Shown: positions 15,004-28,110 of the stretch, in pieces
How the letters are laid out: each line of letters starts with the position of its first letter
How positions within the stretch are numbered: position 1 is the stretch's first letter
Assembly (NCBI RefSeq): GCF_036320965.1
Contig: NC_092234.1
Location: forward strand, 35,070,703-35,134,702
Reading direction: 5' to 3'
Source of the DNA: Panulirus ornatus
Lineage: Eukaryota; Arthropoda; Malacostraca; Decapoda; Palinuridae
DNA: 64,000 bases
Notes under the pieces: model-generated
The model's database searches: none
What the model saw: only the letters and a program-made list of their open reading frames with translations
What the model was told of the DNA's origin: nothing
Program-made: the position numbers and the translations under genes

Positions 15004-16506
15004 TTTATTTATATTTATTATACTCTGTCGCTGTCTCCCGCCTTAGCTAGGTAGCGCAAGGAAACAGACGAAAGAATGGCCTAACCCACCCACATACACA
15101 TGTATATAAATACACATCCACAGACACACATATACATACCTATACATCTCAACGTATACATACATATATACACACCCAGACATGTACATATATATACACA
15201 TGTACATAATTCATACTGTCTGCCCTTATTCATTCCCGTCGCCACCCCACCACAAATGAAATGACAACCCCTTCCCCCGCATGTGCGCAAGGTAGCGCTA
15301 GGAAGAGACAACAAAGGCCACGTTCATTCACACTCGGTCTCTAGCTGTCATGTATAATGCACCATGACCACAGCTCCCTTTCCACATCCAGGCCCCACAA
15401 AACTTTCCATTGTTTACCCCAGACACTTCACATGCCCTGGTTCAATCCATTGACAGCACGTCGACCCCGGTATACCACACCGTTCCAATTCACTCTATGA
15501 CTTGCACGCCTTTCACCCTCCTGCATGTTCAGGCCCCGATCACTCAAAATCTTTTTCACTCCATCTTTCCACCTCCAATTTGGTCTCCCACTTCTCCTTG
15601 TTCCCTCCACCTTTGACACATATATCCTCTTGGTCAATCTTTCCTCACTCATTCTCTCCATGTAACCAAACCATTTCAAAACACCCTCTTCTGCTCTCTC
15701 ACCAACACTCTTTTTATTACCACACATCTCTCTTACCCTTTCATTACTTACTCGATCAAACTACCTCACACCACATATTGTCCTCAAACATCTCATTTCC
15801 AGCACATCCATCCTCCTCCGAACAACTCTATCTATAGCCCACGCCTCGCAACCATATGACATTGTTGGAACTACTATTCCTTCAAACATACCCATTTTTG
15901 CTTTCCAAGATAACATTCTTGACTTCCACACATTTTTCAATGCTCCCAGAACTTTCGCCCCCACCCTGTGATTCACTTCCGCTTCCACGGTTCCATCCGC
16001 TGCTAATTCCACTTCCAAATATCTAATACACTTCACTTCCTCCAGTTTTTCTCCATTCAAACTTACCTCCAATTCACTTGTCCCTCAACCCTACTTTACC
16101 TAAAAACCTTGCTCTTATTCACATTAACTCTCAGCTTTCTTCTTTCACACACTTTACCAAACTCAGTCACCAGCTTCTGCAGTTTCTCACACGAATCAGC
16201 CACCAGAGCTGTATCATCAGCGAACAACAACTGACTCACTTCCCAAGTTCTCTCATCCACAACAGACTGCATACTTGCCCCTCTTTCCAAAACTCTTGCA
16301 TTCACCTCCCTAACAACCCCATCCATAAACACCCCTGCTGCAAACCAACATTCAATGAGAACCAATCACTTTCCTCTCTTCCTACATGTACACATGCCTT
16401 ACATCCTAGATAAAAACTTTTCACTTCTTCTAACAACTTGCCTCCCACACCATATATTCATAATACCTTCCACAGAGCATCTCTATCAACTCTATCTTAT
16501 GCCTTC
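15004..16506 (-). mobile_element. RTE-A copy, 5'-truncated, long 3' UTR form
   Basis: The tail is at 15005-15023 and the terminal hairpin at about 15034-15055. The long 3' UTR runs to about 15420, followed by the coding region to the KAYD-type segment at 16505. Open pieces are 15428-15727, 15761-16072 and 16096-16365, separated by small frameshifts and one in-frame deletion around 16330 that removes part of the LRQGCVMSPWLFN box. FADDTALVAD is kept near 16220. The tail-region residue is Ser (KILSDRG), as in other long-UTR copies. Confidence 0.87.
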
Positions 16507-18582
16507 TGTTTATTATTTTCTCCAAAGAAATGTGACAAACCACAACAAATACATAATGATAAAGATGAAGGAATGATCAGGATGTTACATGAAGCAGTGA
16601 AACACCAAAATCTTACACATAATAAAGTGATAATAATGGGGAATTTCAGTTACAAAAGGACAGACCAGAGGAATTTAGATCCTAGTGACAATAGGGAGTC
16701 ATCGAGACAAGTTTTTATCTTCTTTTTTAGTCTAAAGTGTATACAGGAGAATTTCCTGTACCATGTCAAGGAGCACACTAAGAAGAGAGGAACTGATACA
16801 CCATCATTTCTAGATCTTACCTTCACTCATACTAGCACGAATATTGAGAATATCACATACGATACACTAGTTGGAAGAAGTGATCACGTAATGCTCAAGT
16901 TTAAATATGTAGGAAAAGAATTAAAATAGAAAGAAATGTGACAGGAAATACAGAAGAGATGTAATTGCAGAAACTATATAAACCTTAATAATTTCTATAG
17001 TCACACAGATTGGAAAACTGAATTCAGCAGCTAGGTACTAGGGCTTTGTGCTGGCAGGCTCTGTGTAATTTACAATGAAAGAGTAAAGGCATGAGTACCT
17101 CAAGCCTCTAATAAAGAGGGAACATTAAGAAGGAAGATGCCATAAAGATAAGCAGCTTTGTGATTTACAGTGGCAAAGATATAGACAGTATTCTAGCTAG
17201 CCAGCATCTGCAAGGTATAACAGAGCACGGAACAATTATGGCAAGATAAGAAATGAAAAAACAATGAAACCCTGAAGAGAATATTATGGACATGGCAAGT
17301 GAAAATCCAAAACCTTTCTAAAATTACATTAGGAGTCTCTTGTTTGTTAAGGAGAAGCTCATCATGCTAACATATACAAAGGGAAACTCTGTGTAGGATG
17401 ATACATGGATATGTAAGGAAGTGAATAACATGTTAAAAAGTGTTTTCATGGTGGATGATACAGAAGTTCCAACACCTGTGAGATAAAATGGGTAGCAGGT
17501 TTTGGAAATCATTGAGATAAATAGAAACTGTTATCAGAATACTATAAGAACTTGACCCATACAAGGTACATGGCTGTGGTTAAATTTCATTATGTGTGTT
17601 AGAGATGTGAGCAAATACATTTGATAATCTACTTGAATTGCTGTGCAAGATCATCATTGGAGAGAGGCAAAGAGCCAAAGGAATTGAAAAAAAGCAAATG
17701 TCATACCTATATATAAGAAAGACCAGGGACAGGCACTGAAAAACAGACCAGTCTCACAAACAAGTGTGGTGTGTAAGGTTCTGGAAAAATTTATAAGAAA
17801 GCAAGTAGACAACTTTCTATGGAGGTGAAATTTTGTAAGTGACAGACAGCATGTTTTAGTGAAAGAGGTGCAGTTTGTTAACTAATCTCTTAAGAATTTT
17901 ATGAGAAGTGAGGTCACTCCTGCACAAAAAGGAAGGCTGGGTGGACTGTCGGTATCTTGACTGACAGAAGTGACATTGGACCATATAAAAGGCTGATTAA
18001 GAAGCTGGATCACCAAGAAGGAATACTCCTACAATGGAAAGAAGATTATATCAGTGGGAGGGAACAAGGGATGTATGTCAGAGAAGCCTTTTCCAAATGG
18101 GTTGAGGTGACTAAAGTGCCACAAGGTTCGTGTCTTGCACTATGACTGTTCTTGATTTATACCAATGACTTGCCTAAAGGTAAGGAATCCTACCTATATA
18201 TGTTTGCAGATGATGCAAAGCACATGAAGGAAATGAAAACATGGAGGATTGCATCATCTTAATGGGGACCTAAACTGTCTTCTTAAAGTTTGTCCAAAAC
18301 ATGGTTGATGAAATTCAACCTAGCCAATATATAGTACTGAGGATGGGACAAAGCAAAACAACAGACTCGATGTAATTATCATCTAGCAGGTAATAAGCTT
18401 TAAGATTGTGTGTGTGAGGTTTTGGGAGCTGACATCATCCCTAAATCAGCACCAATATTCCCATATCAAAATACAGCTAAGGAGACTAACTATCTGCTAG
18501 CAAAATCAAATCATCTTTCAAGTCATTGAAAAGGAAATATTTGGCAGGCAAATCATATTCAACATAAGGCCAAACTAGAATA

Positions 18583-19736
18583 TGGTCTAAACCCCTACTT
18601 CCGACCTATGCAAATCACGACCATCCATACAACCGGAAAAATATAAAGTACAAAAATATACGTAAATATAAAAACTAAGCTTGGTTGTACGTCCATCAGT
18701 GATAATGGCTGTGTGCATACAGCAACGACCGTAAGACGATATCCCGGCATTGTGCACTTCAGCATCTCTCTCAGTTACCATTCAGTAAGCACGCATTATT
18801 CAAGTGAATCTAACGAATTTTCATGCTGGATAAAACCACTTTTGTATTAAACCCCAAAGGGATGATGAGCAATAGGAAAAACCCATCACATGCCAAGAGA
18901 TCTGGCAAGAAGCTGAGGAAGACGCTTGATTTGGAATTGAAGACAAAGGTAATCACTCAAAATGGAGGAGGAGAAAAGTTTATGTGATTGCACGTTATCT
19001 TCAGTTGTCCCATTCGATGGTCTCCACAATTTCAAAGGACAAAGAAAAATATGTGAAGCAGTAAAAGGTTCGAGAAGTATGAAATCTAGGATAATAACAA
19101 AGCAACGACAAGGGCCCATCCACGAAATGGAAATGTTGTTGATGCTGTGAATGGAAAATCAAATTCAAAAATGTGTACCACTAAGCTTACTAACAATTCA
19201 GGCGAAGGCTAGAAGTCTTTTTGAGACTCTGAAGGAGCGAGTGGGCGAAGATTACATCGAGAACTTCACATCAAGTCATGGTTGGTTCAATAGATTTAAA
19301 AGAAGATATAGCTTGCACAACGTTCGAGTCACAGGTGAGGCAGCAAGTGCTGATGAAGGAGCTGCCGAAAAGGTAAAAAATAAACCAAAGAATCTTTTTA
19401 TTTTTTTTTAATAAACCATAGTGATTTACAAAATTGTCAATTAATAAAACTAGTTAAACAAAAATGAGATAATCACGATAAAACTTACATAACGTAAAAA
19501 ATAAAAAATGGTGAAATATGACTTAAAGAATCTTAAATAAAAAGTAAAAAGAACTACAGAATCTTATAATAAAGCTGGTTAGTAAAAAAGGATATATTCA
19601 TGATAGAAACTGAGTAAGATAAAAGAACGCTGTACAGGTATATGAATTCTATATGCTGTGCTGACATATGTCCGACTTACGTCCATTTTTAGATCCGACT
19701 GCTCAGTCAGAACAGAACTCAAATGTATGTTGGGGA
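18583..19736 (+). mobile_element. Tigger/pogo-like DNA transposon, internally deleted, nested in CR1
   Basis: It holds the N-terminal half of a Tigger-type transposase and then AT-rich filler. The right end, read inward, starts tccccaacatacatttgag and contains gacgtaagtcgg, the style of terminal inverted repeat seen in Tigger elements; the left end (ccctacttccgacctatgc) is a more decayed counterpart. A TA dinucleotide borders both ends (18581-18582 and 19737-19738), the target of Tc1/mariner elements. The CR1 frame is present on both sides (KLEY before, the EDGNKEG block after). The catalytic DDE domain is missing. Confidence 0.75.
18862..19411 (+). pseudogene. Tigger-like transposase, DNA-binding region only, broken
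   Basis: The first piece starts MMSNRKNPSHAKRSGKKLRK (18862) and goes out of frame near 18950. The middle piece has ISKDKEKICEAVKG-like wording (19030-19070) and MKSRIITKQRQGP. The last piece begins after a TGA at 19148-19150 that replaces a Trp codon, and ends GWFNRFKRRYSLHNVRVTGE (19283-19335). This is the CENP-B/Jerky-type helix-turn-helix pair of Tigger transposases. The frame runs into AT-rich sequence at 19380, so everything C-terminal is lost. Confidence 0.8.
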
Positions 19737-20204
19737 TAGATAGTGTGCAACTCTAGAGGATGGAAACAAAGAAGGTACCAGAATTAAGAGACCTGAGCTA
19801 CAGATCCCAGAGGCTTTAAATATACCTACCTTGGAAAAGAGAAGAGTGAAGGGGTGATCAGATCACAAACTTTAGGTTTATAAAAGAAATCAATGAAGCA
19901 GACAGTAAACACTTCGAGAGATTTAGGAATATATCATCCAGAGAACTTATTAAATTTAATATGAAACTTGTAAATATGGAAGTAAAGAAACACTAATAAT
20001 ATGGTAAATAAGGATGTAAAGAAACACTAATAATATGAGAGTAATGGATGAGCAGAAAAAACTAAAACTGACTAAGGACATGGTTAATGCAGACAGCATA
20101 CATATATTTAAGTGGCTGTATGATAATAAAGAGTGTTCAAGAGATGGGGCCCCACGAGTGGAAAACCTCCTCCCTATACAGTACAAACAGGTTATTACAG
20201 AGAG

Positions 20205-20718
20205 GCAATGGCATCATTTATGTTCAATCTATTTATGGATCTGGTGGGGAAGGAGATGAATGTAAGGATGCACAGCAAGGGTCAGGTCTATGGCATACTG
20301 GAGGTGGTGATGGTGGTGAGGAGGGTGGATAGGAGCTAAATCAGTTGCTGTTTGAAGATAACATGGCATTGGATGAGGAATCAAGATAAAAACTCCAGGA
20401 GCTAATAACAGAGTTTGGGTGAGTGTGTGAAAAGGGAGGGTTGAAAGTGAATGTGAACTAAAGTAAGGTATTTGAGGTGCAGCAGGGTGATGAGAACATT
20501 GATTCAAGTCTGATTGGGAAGTACCTCAGGAATTGGAGTGTTCCACATATTTGGGAATGTACATGGCAACAGATGGAAACAAGGGGGATGAGATGAAGTG
20601 AGACATAAGTTGGGAAAGGGGATTGAGATCCTAGGTGGAATGAGGAATGTGTGGAGGAAAGGCCAGTGTCTGTTAAGGCAGAGACTGGTATGTCTGAAGG
20701 TATAGTAAGCATGTATCT
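20205..20718 (+). mobile_element. Diverged RTE-like LINE remnant (family RTE-B)
   Basis: Short frames recall RT: MFNLFMDLVGKEMNVRM near 20220-20270, a QLLFEDNMALDEES active-site remnant near 20345-20385 (FADD changed to FEDN), then LQELITEFG and GGLKVNVN. The order is that of RTE-A, but the sequence is far more diverged than any RTE-A copy here, so I treat it as a separate or much older family. It meets an opposite-strand relative at about 20719. Confidence 0.55.
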
Positions 20719-21610
20719 CCCATAATACTCTAAACACAGCCTTCCATTCACAGCCAAGTCCCACTCACTATTCCAAGGTTTACCTAAACTGTTTCACATG
20801 TCCTGGTTCTAGTCTCTTAACAGTACATCTCCCCTCCCCCATATGACAAACTGATCCAACCTTCCATCTTCTAGCTTGCTTTCCGCATCCCCTTTCTTCC
20901 CTTCCCTTATGAAAAGCAAATCCCACTTCACTCATCCTCTCCAAATGTCTAAACCATTTCAGCACACCCTGATTGGTCAGCTCTCTCTCTTACAATGTCA
21001 TTCCTTACACCACCAACTTTAAACTACACATTGTCCTCAGGAACTTAATTTCCAACACTTCCATTCTCTCTCCATTCTTTTGCATTCAATGATGTCAGGA
21101 CTACTACACCTTCAAATGTAACCATCTATGCCCTTATAAAACAATGATCTCTCCTTCTACATATATCTCACTACACTTAAGATTTTAGCCCCTTCTCTTT
21201 TCCCATGATTTACTTCAGTCCACATTTCCATCACAGCAGGCACATCTACCCATAGGTACCTAAAACAATCCACTTCCTCTAAGTCATCCTCATTCATAAA
21301 CTAACATCCTCCTGTCCCATCCCCCAATGTACCTTGTCATCTTGTGTTGTTCATATCAACTCACTTTTTTTTTCACACACCTACAAAGTCTATCACAAAC
21401 TTCTTGGGAGAGTACCTCCAGAGCCATGCCTCAGCAAACTGCAAATGATTCACAACCTCCCATGCCCTCCATCCCCAACATACTGTAGAGCTGCCCCTTG
21501 CTTTAAGACCCTTGCATTAATTTACCTCACTACCCTGTCCATAAATGGATTAAACAACCACAGTGACATCACACACCTCTGAAGCACATAAAACTTCACT
21601 AGGAACCACT
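20719..21610 (-). mobile_element. Diverged RTE-like LINE remnant (RTE-B), opposite strand
   Basis: On the minus strand a MLKWFRHLERMSE segment (20965-20925) matches the KWFGHMERMSE box of RTE-A, with a C-terminal region below it and RT pieces up to about 21600. Divergence matches the neighbouring plus-strand piece, so the two may form a head-to-head or inverted-insertion pair. No open frame longer than 86 codons survives. Confidence 0.55.
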
Positions 21611-22559
<949 letters not shown>

Positions 22560-23720
22560 GATTTTTAAAGACTGCAGAGAAAATAACCAGGACAGCTGGG
22601 GCAAACCTGTCAAAAAATACATAAAGCCAAGTGTTTAAGTTTGTTTTACATAAGACTAAACTGGAAGGGAGTGTACGAAGACCAGTCAGTTATACCAAGA
22701 GCAACCAGGAAAAGACATGATGAAGTAATGAAGAAGGAACCACCAGAGAACAACTGTTTGGAGATGCGATATTATTAATTGGCAAGACTAAAACTTAACA
22801 CAACTAAAGAAGGAATTAAAGAAACCATAGATTCAATTTAAGGAACATGAAGGATGTCATGAGAGAATCTCAAGCAGTTAAAGAGAAGGTTCGGGAGAGC
22901 AGAGGGTACCTAACCAAAGAAAGACAGGTGGAATGATTAAAGAATATAAAAGTCCAGAAGAAGCTATTCTAATGTCCCAGAATGCTGAACAGGAGGAACT
23001 TCCCACTACACAACCTATAGAAACTATTGAAAATACTGGGCTGGGAAAGCAGTTTCTGGGGCAGATCAACAGACTTTGACCATGATGAATGATGCAGTGG
23101 GACAGGAAGCTGGAGACATTGTAACAGAGGAGCCAGGGAATTGATCAAAGCTTCAGACAGAATAATATGAACTGTCAGAGACAGAGCATTCAGGAGTTTA
23201 TGATCCAGTAGATCTAAAGTATAGGAAAGTACCGAGCATACAGGATCAGTGCTTGTTGGCAAAAGGGAAGTTTACAGAGGCCAGAAACTGAGGGTTGATG
23301 AATTAAAAGTAATGTACTTAGCCATAGAGTAAGCTTGAAACTCAAAAGGTTGATGAATTTAAAGTACTGTACTTGGCCACAGAGTGGGTGCCACCAAACT
23401 TTGGAATATAAATAGACCAAGAGGTTGATACAAGTAAATCTTCAATAATCTTTGGACAGGATGAAGATCATTCACAAGATAGAGAGAAATGGGGAAAGGA
23501 AGAAGAAATGCTCATTTAATGATTAATGGAGGCTGTGCAATTTCAATGATAAAAGAGAAACAAAATTATTGGTTGCAATAATCAAGACAAAGGAGGATAT
23601 CCACTTATGGTTACAGTTTTTGGAATCATCTAGCCAAGAGGTACTTAGAAAGGCAAAGAAACTTTAAAATGACAAAATTCAGTGGGGTACTCATCAAACA
23701 GATAGATAAAGGGAAAAGAC
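22560..23720 (+). mobile_element. CR1-like LINE, ORF1 remnant
   Basis: Broken plus-strand frames contain SSIIFGQDEDHSQDREKWGK near 23430-23490 and LQFLESSSQEVLRKAKKL near 23610-23668. They correspond to LIIFGLEEYHTPDMEE and FDLESSSQEALKKAKNLK in the CR1 copy at 13440-13690. These are the two blocks typical of CR1-type ORF1 proteins. Sequence before 23000 is less certain. No ORF2 follows. Confidence 0.6.
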
Positions 23721-24239
23721 ACAAAATGCATAGAATACTTTCAAACGAGCAAGAGAAACCAAATAAGGTAAGATTTACATAGACACAGACCCAAGGTCCA
23801 AGCTAGGTGATCTGGCCTCCTGAGAGAGAGAGAGAGAGTTGAAGAAAAGGTTAGCAAGGCAAAAGGCTCTTTCCCCACCTTCCATTCCCTCTGACACACA
23901 CTGGCAGGAAAACAAGGTAGAAAAAAATAACTTGCAGGATTAATATGCTTGAAGGAAATTCTTAGAGGAAAGTCATAAGGTAGAATGAACACAAAAATGT
24001 CATGCATCCCATCACCAATGATATATTTCCCTTCACTTTTTGTTATAAGAGATAAACTTATAAAGGATAAACATGAGCTCAAGCCTCTCGACTTATCATG
24101 CCCACACTATTTCTGATGTCAACGAATGATACAGTAATTCTAAATGAGTATACTCTCTCAAAGCAGGTAACATGGGTTAATCTGTTACAATGATACCACA
24201 ACATGGCCAGGTTGAGAAGCTAGCATGATATACCACTGC
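23721..24239. repeat. Intron sequence with a short GA microsatellite
   Basis: A (GA)n run of about 17 bases lies at 23822-23838. The 113-codon minus-strand frame at 23741-24082 has no recognisable motif. The rest is unassigned. Confidence 0.5.
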
Positions 24240-24997
24240 ATTAATGACTGAGTAGATAAATTATTCTGGTATTGGAACATTTTCTGGTGGTTTATTCCAT
24301 GCCTCAATAATGTCACTGGTAAAAACAAGAAAAAAAAAAATTGTTCAGTCCAAATTAACTTAGTGACCTCTAAGTTTCAATCCATTTCCTCTTGTCTATA
24401 ATGCTGGAGTTACTGTACAGAAATGTTCAACATCAACATTGTTGAATCCTTTCAGTGCTTTGTAACATTCTATTAATTTGCCCCAGAAGTGCCTCTTGCT
24501 TAGGGAGAACAAGTCTAATTCTCACAGTCTCTACTTTTATGATTTGTTATGCAAGAGGGGATATCAATTTAATGTGGGGCCCAAAACTGCATTGCATATT
24601 CGAGATATGGTCTAACTAGACTTAGGCACAGTAGTAGTATCACATCCTTGTTTACATACGTAAAGTTCCTGTTTATAAACCTTAACATCCTATTCACTTT
24701 CTTGGCAGCTTCATTGCAACGCTAGGAGAATTTGAAGCTATTGGAGACAAAGACCCATAGATCTCTCACATTAGTGGTGTCCTTCATCTTGCAGCCCAGC
24801 ACTTCATAATAAAATTATTTGTTTAGTTGTCATTTATATACGTTAAATGGTATTTGTCATTTACTAAACCATTCAGTGATTTTATTTACATCCTCTTGAA
24901 ATCTTAGCCTATCATCTTAAGTTAAAATGAAACTGCTGATTTTTGTCTCACCTACAAATTTGAACACAAGATTATTTAGACCTACATCAATACTGTT

Positions 24998-25878
24998 TTA
25001 ATAAATCCCACTGCAATACCATCCAAACCTGCTGCCTTGCCGGCTTTCATCTTCCGCAAAGCTTTTACTATCTCTTCCCTGTTTACCAAATCATTTTCTC
25101 TAACCCTCTCACTTTGCACACCACCTCGACCAAAACACCCTATATCTGCCACTCTATCATCAAACACATTCAACAAACCTTCAAAATACTCACTCCACCT
25201 CCTTCTCACACCACCACTACTTGTTATCACCTCCCCATTTGTGCCCTTCACTGAAGTTCCCATTTGCTCCCTTGTCTTACGCACTTTATTTACCTCCTTC
25301 CAGAACATCTTTTTATTCTCCCTAAAATTTAATGATACTCTCTCACTCCAACTCTCATTTGCCCTCTTTTTCACCTCTTGCACCTTTCTCTTGACCACCT
25401 GTCTCTTTCTTTTATACATCTCCCACTCAATTGCATTTTTTCCCTGCAAAAATCGTCCAAATGCCTCTCTCTTCTCTTTCACTAATAATCTTACTTCTTC
25501 ATCCCAACACTCACTACCCTTTCTAATCAACCCACCTCCCACTCTTCTCATGCCACAAGCATCTTTTGCGCAATCCATCACTGATTCCCTAAATACATCC
25601 CATTCCTCCCCCACTCCCCTTACTTCCATTGTTCTCACCTTTTTCCATTCTGTACTCAGTCTCTCCTGGTACTTCCTCACACAGGTCTCCTTCCCAAGCT
25701 CACTTACTCTCACCACCCTCTTCACCCCAACATTCACTCTTCTTTTCTGAAAACCCATACAAATCTTCACCTTAGCCTCCACAAGATAATGATCAGACAT
25801 CCCTCCAGTTGCACCTCTCAGCACATTAACATCCAAAAGTCTCTCTTTCGCGCGCCTGTCAATTAACACGTAATCCAA
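24998..25878 (-). pseudogene. RTE-A endonuclease end and linker, inverted part
   Basis: The open minus-strand frame (298 codons) starts within the endonuclease: LLDVNVLRGATGGMSDHYLV holds the conserved SDH catalytic motif of APE-type endonucleases. A charged linker follows (VRKYQERL, WWDEEVRLLVKEK-like, SLNFRENKKMFWKEVNKVRK) and it ends AGLDGIAVGFIK at the inversion break. The 5' truncation point is near 25943, within the KKRDIHKYTYV-type segment. Confidence 0.85.
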
Positions 25879-25943
25879 TAATGCTCTCTGGCCATCTCTC
25901 CTACTTACATACGTATACTTATGTATATCTCGCTTTTTAAACC

Positions 25944-27390
25944 TTTTATTAAAAAAGGGGGTGACTGTATTATTGACTGGTTGGTAAGATTATTTAATGT
26001 ATGTATGACTCATGGTGAGGTGCCTGAGGATTGGCAGAATGCGTACATAGTGCCTTTGTACAAAGGCAAAGGGGATAAGAGTGAGTGCTCAAATTACAGA
26101 GGTATAAGTTTGTTGAGTATTCCTGGGAAATTATATGGGAGGGTATTGACTGAGAGGGTGAAGGCATGTACAGAGCATCAGATTGGGGAAGAGCAGTGTG
26201 GTTTCAGAAGTGGTAGAGGATGTGTGGATCAGGTGTTTGCTTTGAAGAATGTATGTGAGAAATACTTAGAAAAGCAAATGGATTTGTATGTAGCATTTAT
26301 GGATCTGGAGAAGGCATATAATAGAGTTGATAGAGATGCTCTGTGGAAGGTATTAAGAATATATGGTGTGGGAGGCAAGTTGTTAGAAGCAGTGAAAAGT
26401 TTTTATCGAGGATGTAAGGCATGTGTACGTGTAGGAAGAGAGGAAAGTGATTGGTTCTCAGTGAATGTAGGTTTGCGGCAGGGGTGTGAGATGTCTCCAT
26501 GGTTGTTTAATTTGTTTATGGATGGGGTTGTTAGGGAGGTAAATGCAAGAGTTTTGGAAAGAGGGGCAAGTATGAAGTCTGTTGGGGATGAGAGAGCTTG
26601 GGAAGTGAGTCAGTTGTTGTTCGCTGATGATACAGCGCTGGTGGCTGATTCATGTGAGAAACTGCAGAAGCTGGTGACTGAGTTTGGTAAAGTGTGTGAA
26701 AGAAGAAAGTTAAGAGTAAATGTGAATAAGAGCAAGGTTATTAGGTACAGTAGGGTTGAGGGTCAAGTCAATTGGGAGGTAAGTTTGAATGGAGAAAAAC
26801 TGGAGGAAGTAAAGTGTTTTAGATATCGGGGAGTGGATCTGGCAGCGGATGGAACCATGGAAGCGGAAGTGGATCATAGGGTGGGGGAGGGGGCGAAAAT
26901 CCTGGGAGCCTTGAAGAATGTGTGGAAGTTGAGAACATTATCTCGGAAAGCAAAAATGGCTATGTTTGAAGGAATAGTGGTTCCAACAATGTTGTATGGT
27001 TGCGAGGCGTGGGCTATGGATAGAGTTGTGCGCAGGAGGATGGATGTGCTGGAAATGAGATGTTTGAGGACAATGTGTGGTGTGAGGTGGTTTGATCGAG
27101 TAAGTAACGTAAGGGTAAGAGAGATGCGTGGAAATAAAAAGAGCGTTGTTGAGAGAGCAGAAGAGGGTGTTTTGAAATGGTTTGGGCACATGGAGAGAAT
27201 GAGTGAGGAAAGATTGACCAAGAGGATATATGTGTCGGAGGTGGAGGGAACGAGGAGAAGTGGGAGACCAAATTGGAGGTGGAAAGATGGAGTGAAAAAG
27301 ATTTTGTGTGATCGGGGCCTGAACATGCAGGAGGGTGAAAGGAGGGCAAGGAATAGAGTGAATTGGATCAATGTGGTATACCGGGGTTGA
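25944..27390 (+). pseudogene. RTE-A reverse transcriptase, main forward part
   Basis: The frame is open from 25921 to 27390 (489 codons from an ATG in the inverted flank). It has VPLYKGKGDKSECSNYRG, motif A FMDLEKAYNRVD, LRQGCEMSPWLFN (Val to Glu change), FADDTALVAD and GRPNWRWKDGVKKILCD. The FRYLGVD box reads FRYRGVD here. The N-terminal part of the protein is on the other strand in the inverted segment, so no complete protein is encoded. There are no internal stops, so the insertion is recent. Confidence 0.88.
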
Positions 27391-28110
27391 CGTGCTGTCA
27401 GTGGATTGAATCAGGACATGTGAAGCGTCTGAGGTAAACCATGGAAAGCTGTGTAGGTATGTATATTTGCGTGTGTGGACGTATGTATACACGTGTGTAT
27501 GGGGGTGGGTTGGGCCATTTCTTTCGTCTGTTTCCTTGCGCTACCTCGCAAACGCGAGAGACCGGAAAAAAAAAAAAAAAAAAAAAATCAATACTGTTAA
27601 TATAAATGACAAATACAGGCTCAAGTATGGATCCCTGAGGGACTCCACTACTAATGGGTGACCATGTTGATGATTTGCCATTCATTACAACTCTCTGCTT
27701 TCTATCAAGTAATCAGGCTTCTAGCCATCCTATATAACCTGTAATCCCCTAGGCCCAGACTTTGTGCATCATTCTAACATGGGGGACTTTGTCAAATGCT
27801 TTCAGGAAGTCCTGAAATATCATATCTATTGCCTTAGTCTGTCATGGGTAGCAAATAGATTGTCGTAAAATTCAAGGTTTGTAAGGCATGATGTGTGTCA
27901 CCTAAAACCATGGTGTGCTTTATTGATCAAGTTGAGTTGTTCCAGATAGGCTACGATTTAATCTTTAGTAATCAACTCCAGAAGATTGCATATAATTGAT
28001 GTGAAGCTAATAGTACAGTAATTACCAGACAACTGGCAGCTTCCCTATTTGCATATAATAGTGATGTCTGCCAATCCCCAGTCCTGTGGGAATATTCCAC
28101 CCTTGCTAAA

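Larger units (their letters stand above)
13280..20200 (+). mobile_element. Long CR1-like LINE with ORF1 and ORF2 remnants, hosting four insertions
   Basis: An ORF1-like segment at 13310-13790 reads SLIIFGLEEYHTPDMEE, then VTFDLESSSQEALKKAKNLK, typical of CR1 ORF1 proteins. ORF2 starts near 13900 with the endonuclease segment FNDLIREGAPDIIGVLQTKL. It continues after 16507 (MLHEAVKHQNLTHNKVIIMG, then an SDHVMLKFKY endonuclease end near 16880-16910), the RT palm (PQGSCL at 18115, FADDAK at 18205) and the C-terminal part after 19737 (EADSKHFERFRNISS at 19895-19935). The 3' end box gatggggccccacgagtgg is at 20140. Inserts are the mini-LINE, two RTE-A copies and a Tigger element. Confidence 0.8.
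24998..27586 (+). mobile_element. RTE-A copy with inverted 5' half (twin priming), target duplication present
   Basis: The left part (24998-25943) is inverted and carries the endonuclease end to the start of the RT. The right part (25944-27586) is in plus orientation and continues from the very next codons (FIKKGGDC) to the C terminus, short 3' UTR and A tail (27566-27587). A perfect 12-bp target duplication atcaatactgtt flanks the whole at 24986-24997 and 27587-27598. The sequence tttattaa occurs at both inner and outer breakpoints. This is the classical structure left by twin priming during LINE insertion. Confidence 0.93.
24240..28110 (-). mobile_element. L2/CR1-like LINE, RT remnant split by an RTE-A insertion
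   Basis: Read on the minus strand from 28110: an AIDMIFQDFLKAFDKVPHVR block (27840-27780), a [20 protein letters not shown] block (27685-27626) and YINSID up to 27587. After the RTE-A insert the frame resumes at 24997 with NNLVFKFVGETK (FADDTK decayed to FVGETK), then NRMLRFINRNFTYVNKDVIL and SLVRPYLEYAMQFWAPH near 24690-24570. The exact resumption supports one older LINE. It is a different lineage from the CR1 copies at 3085 and 13280. Confidence 0.8.
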
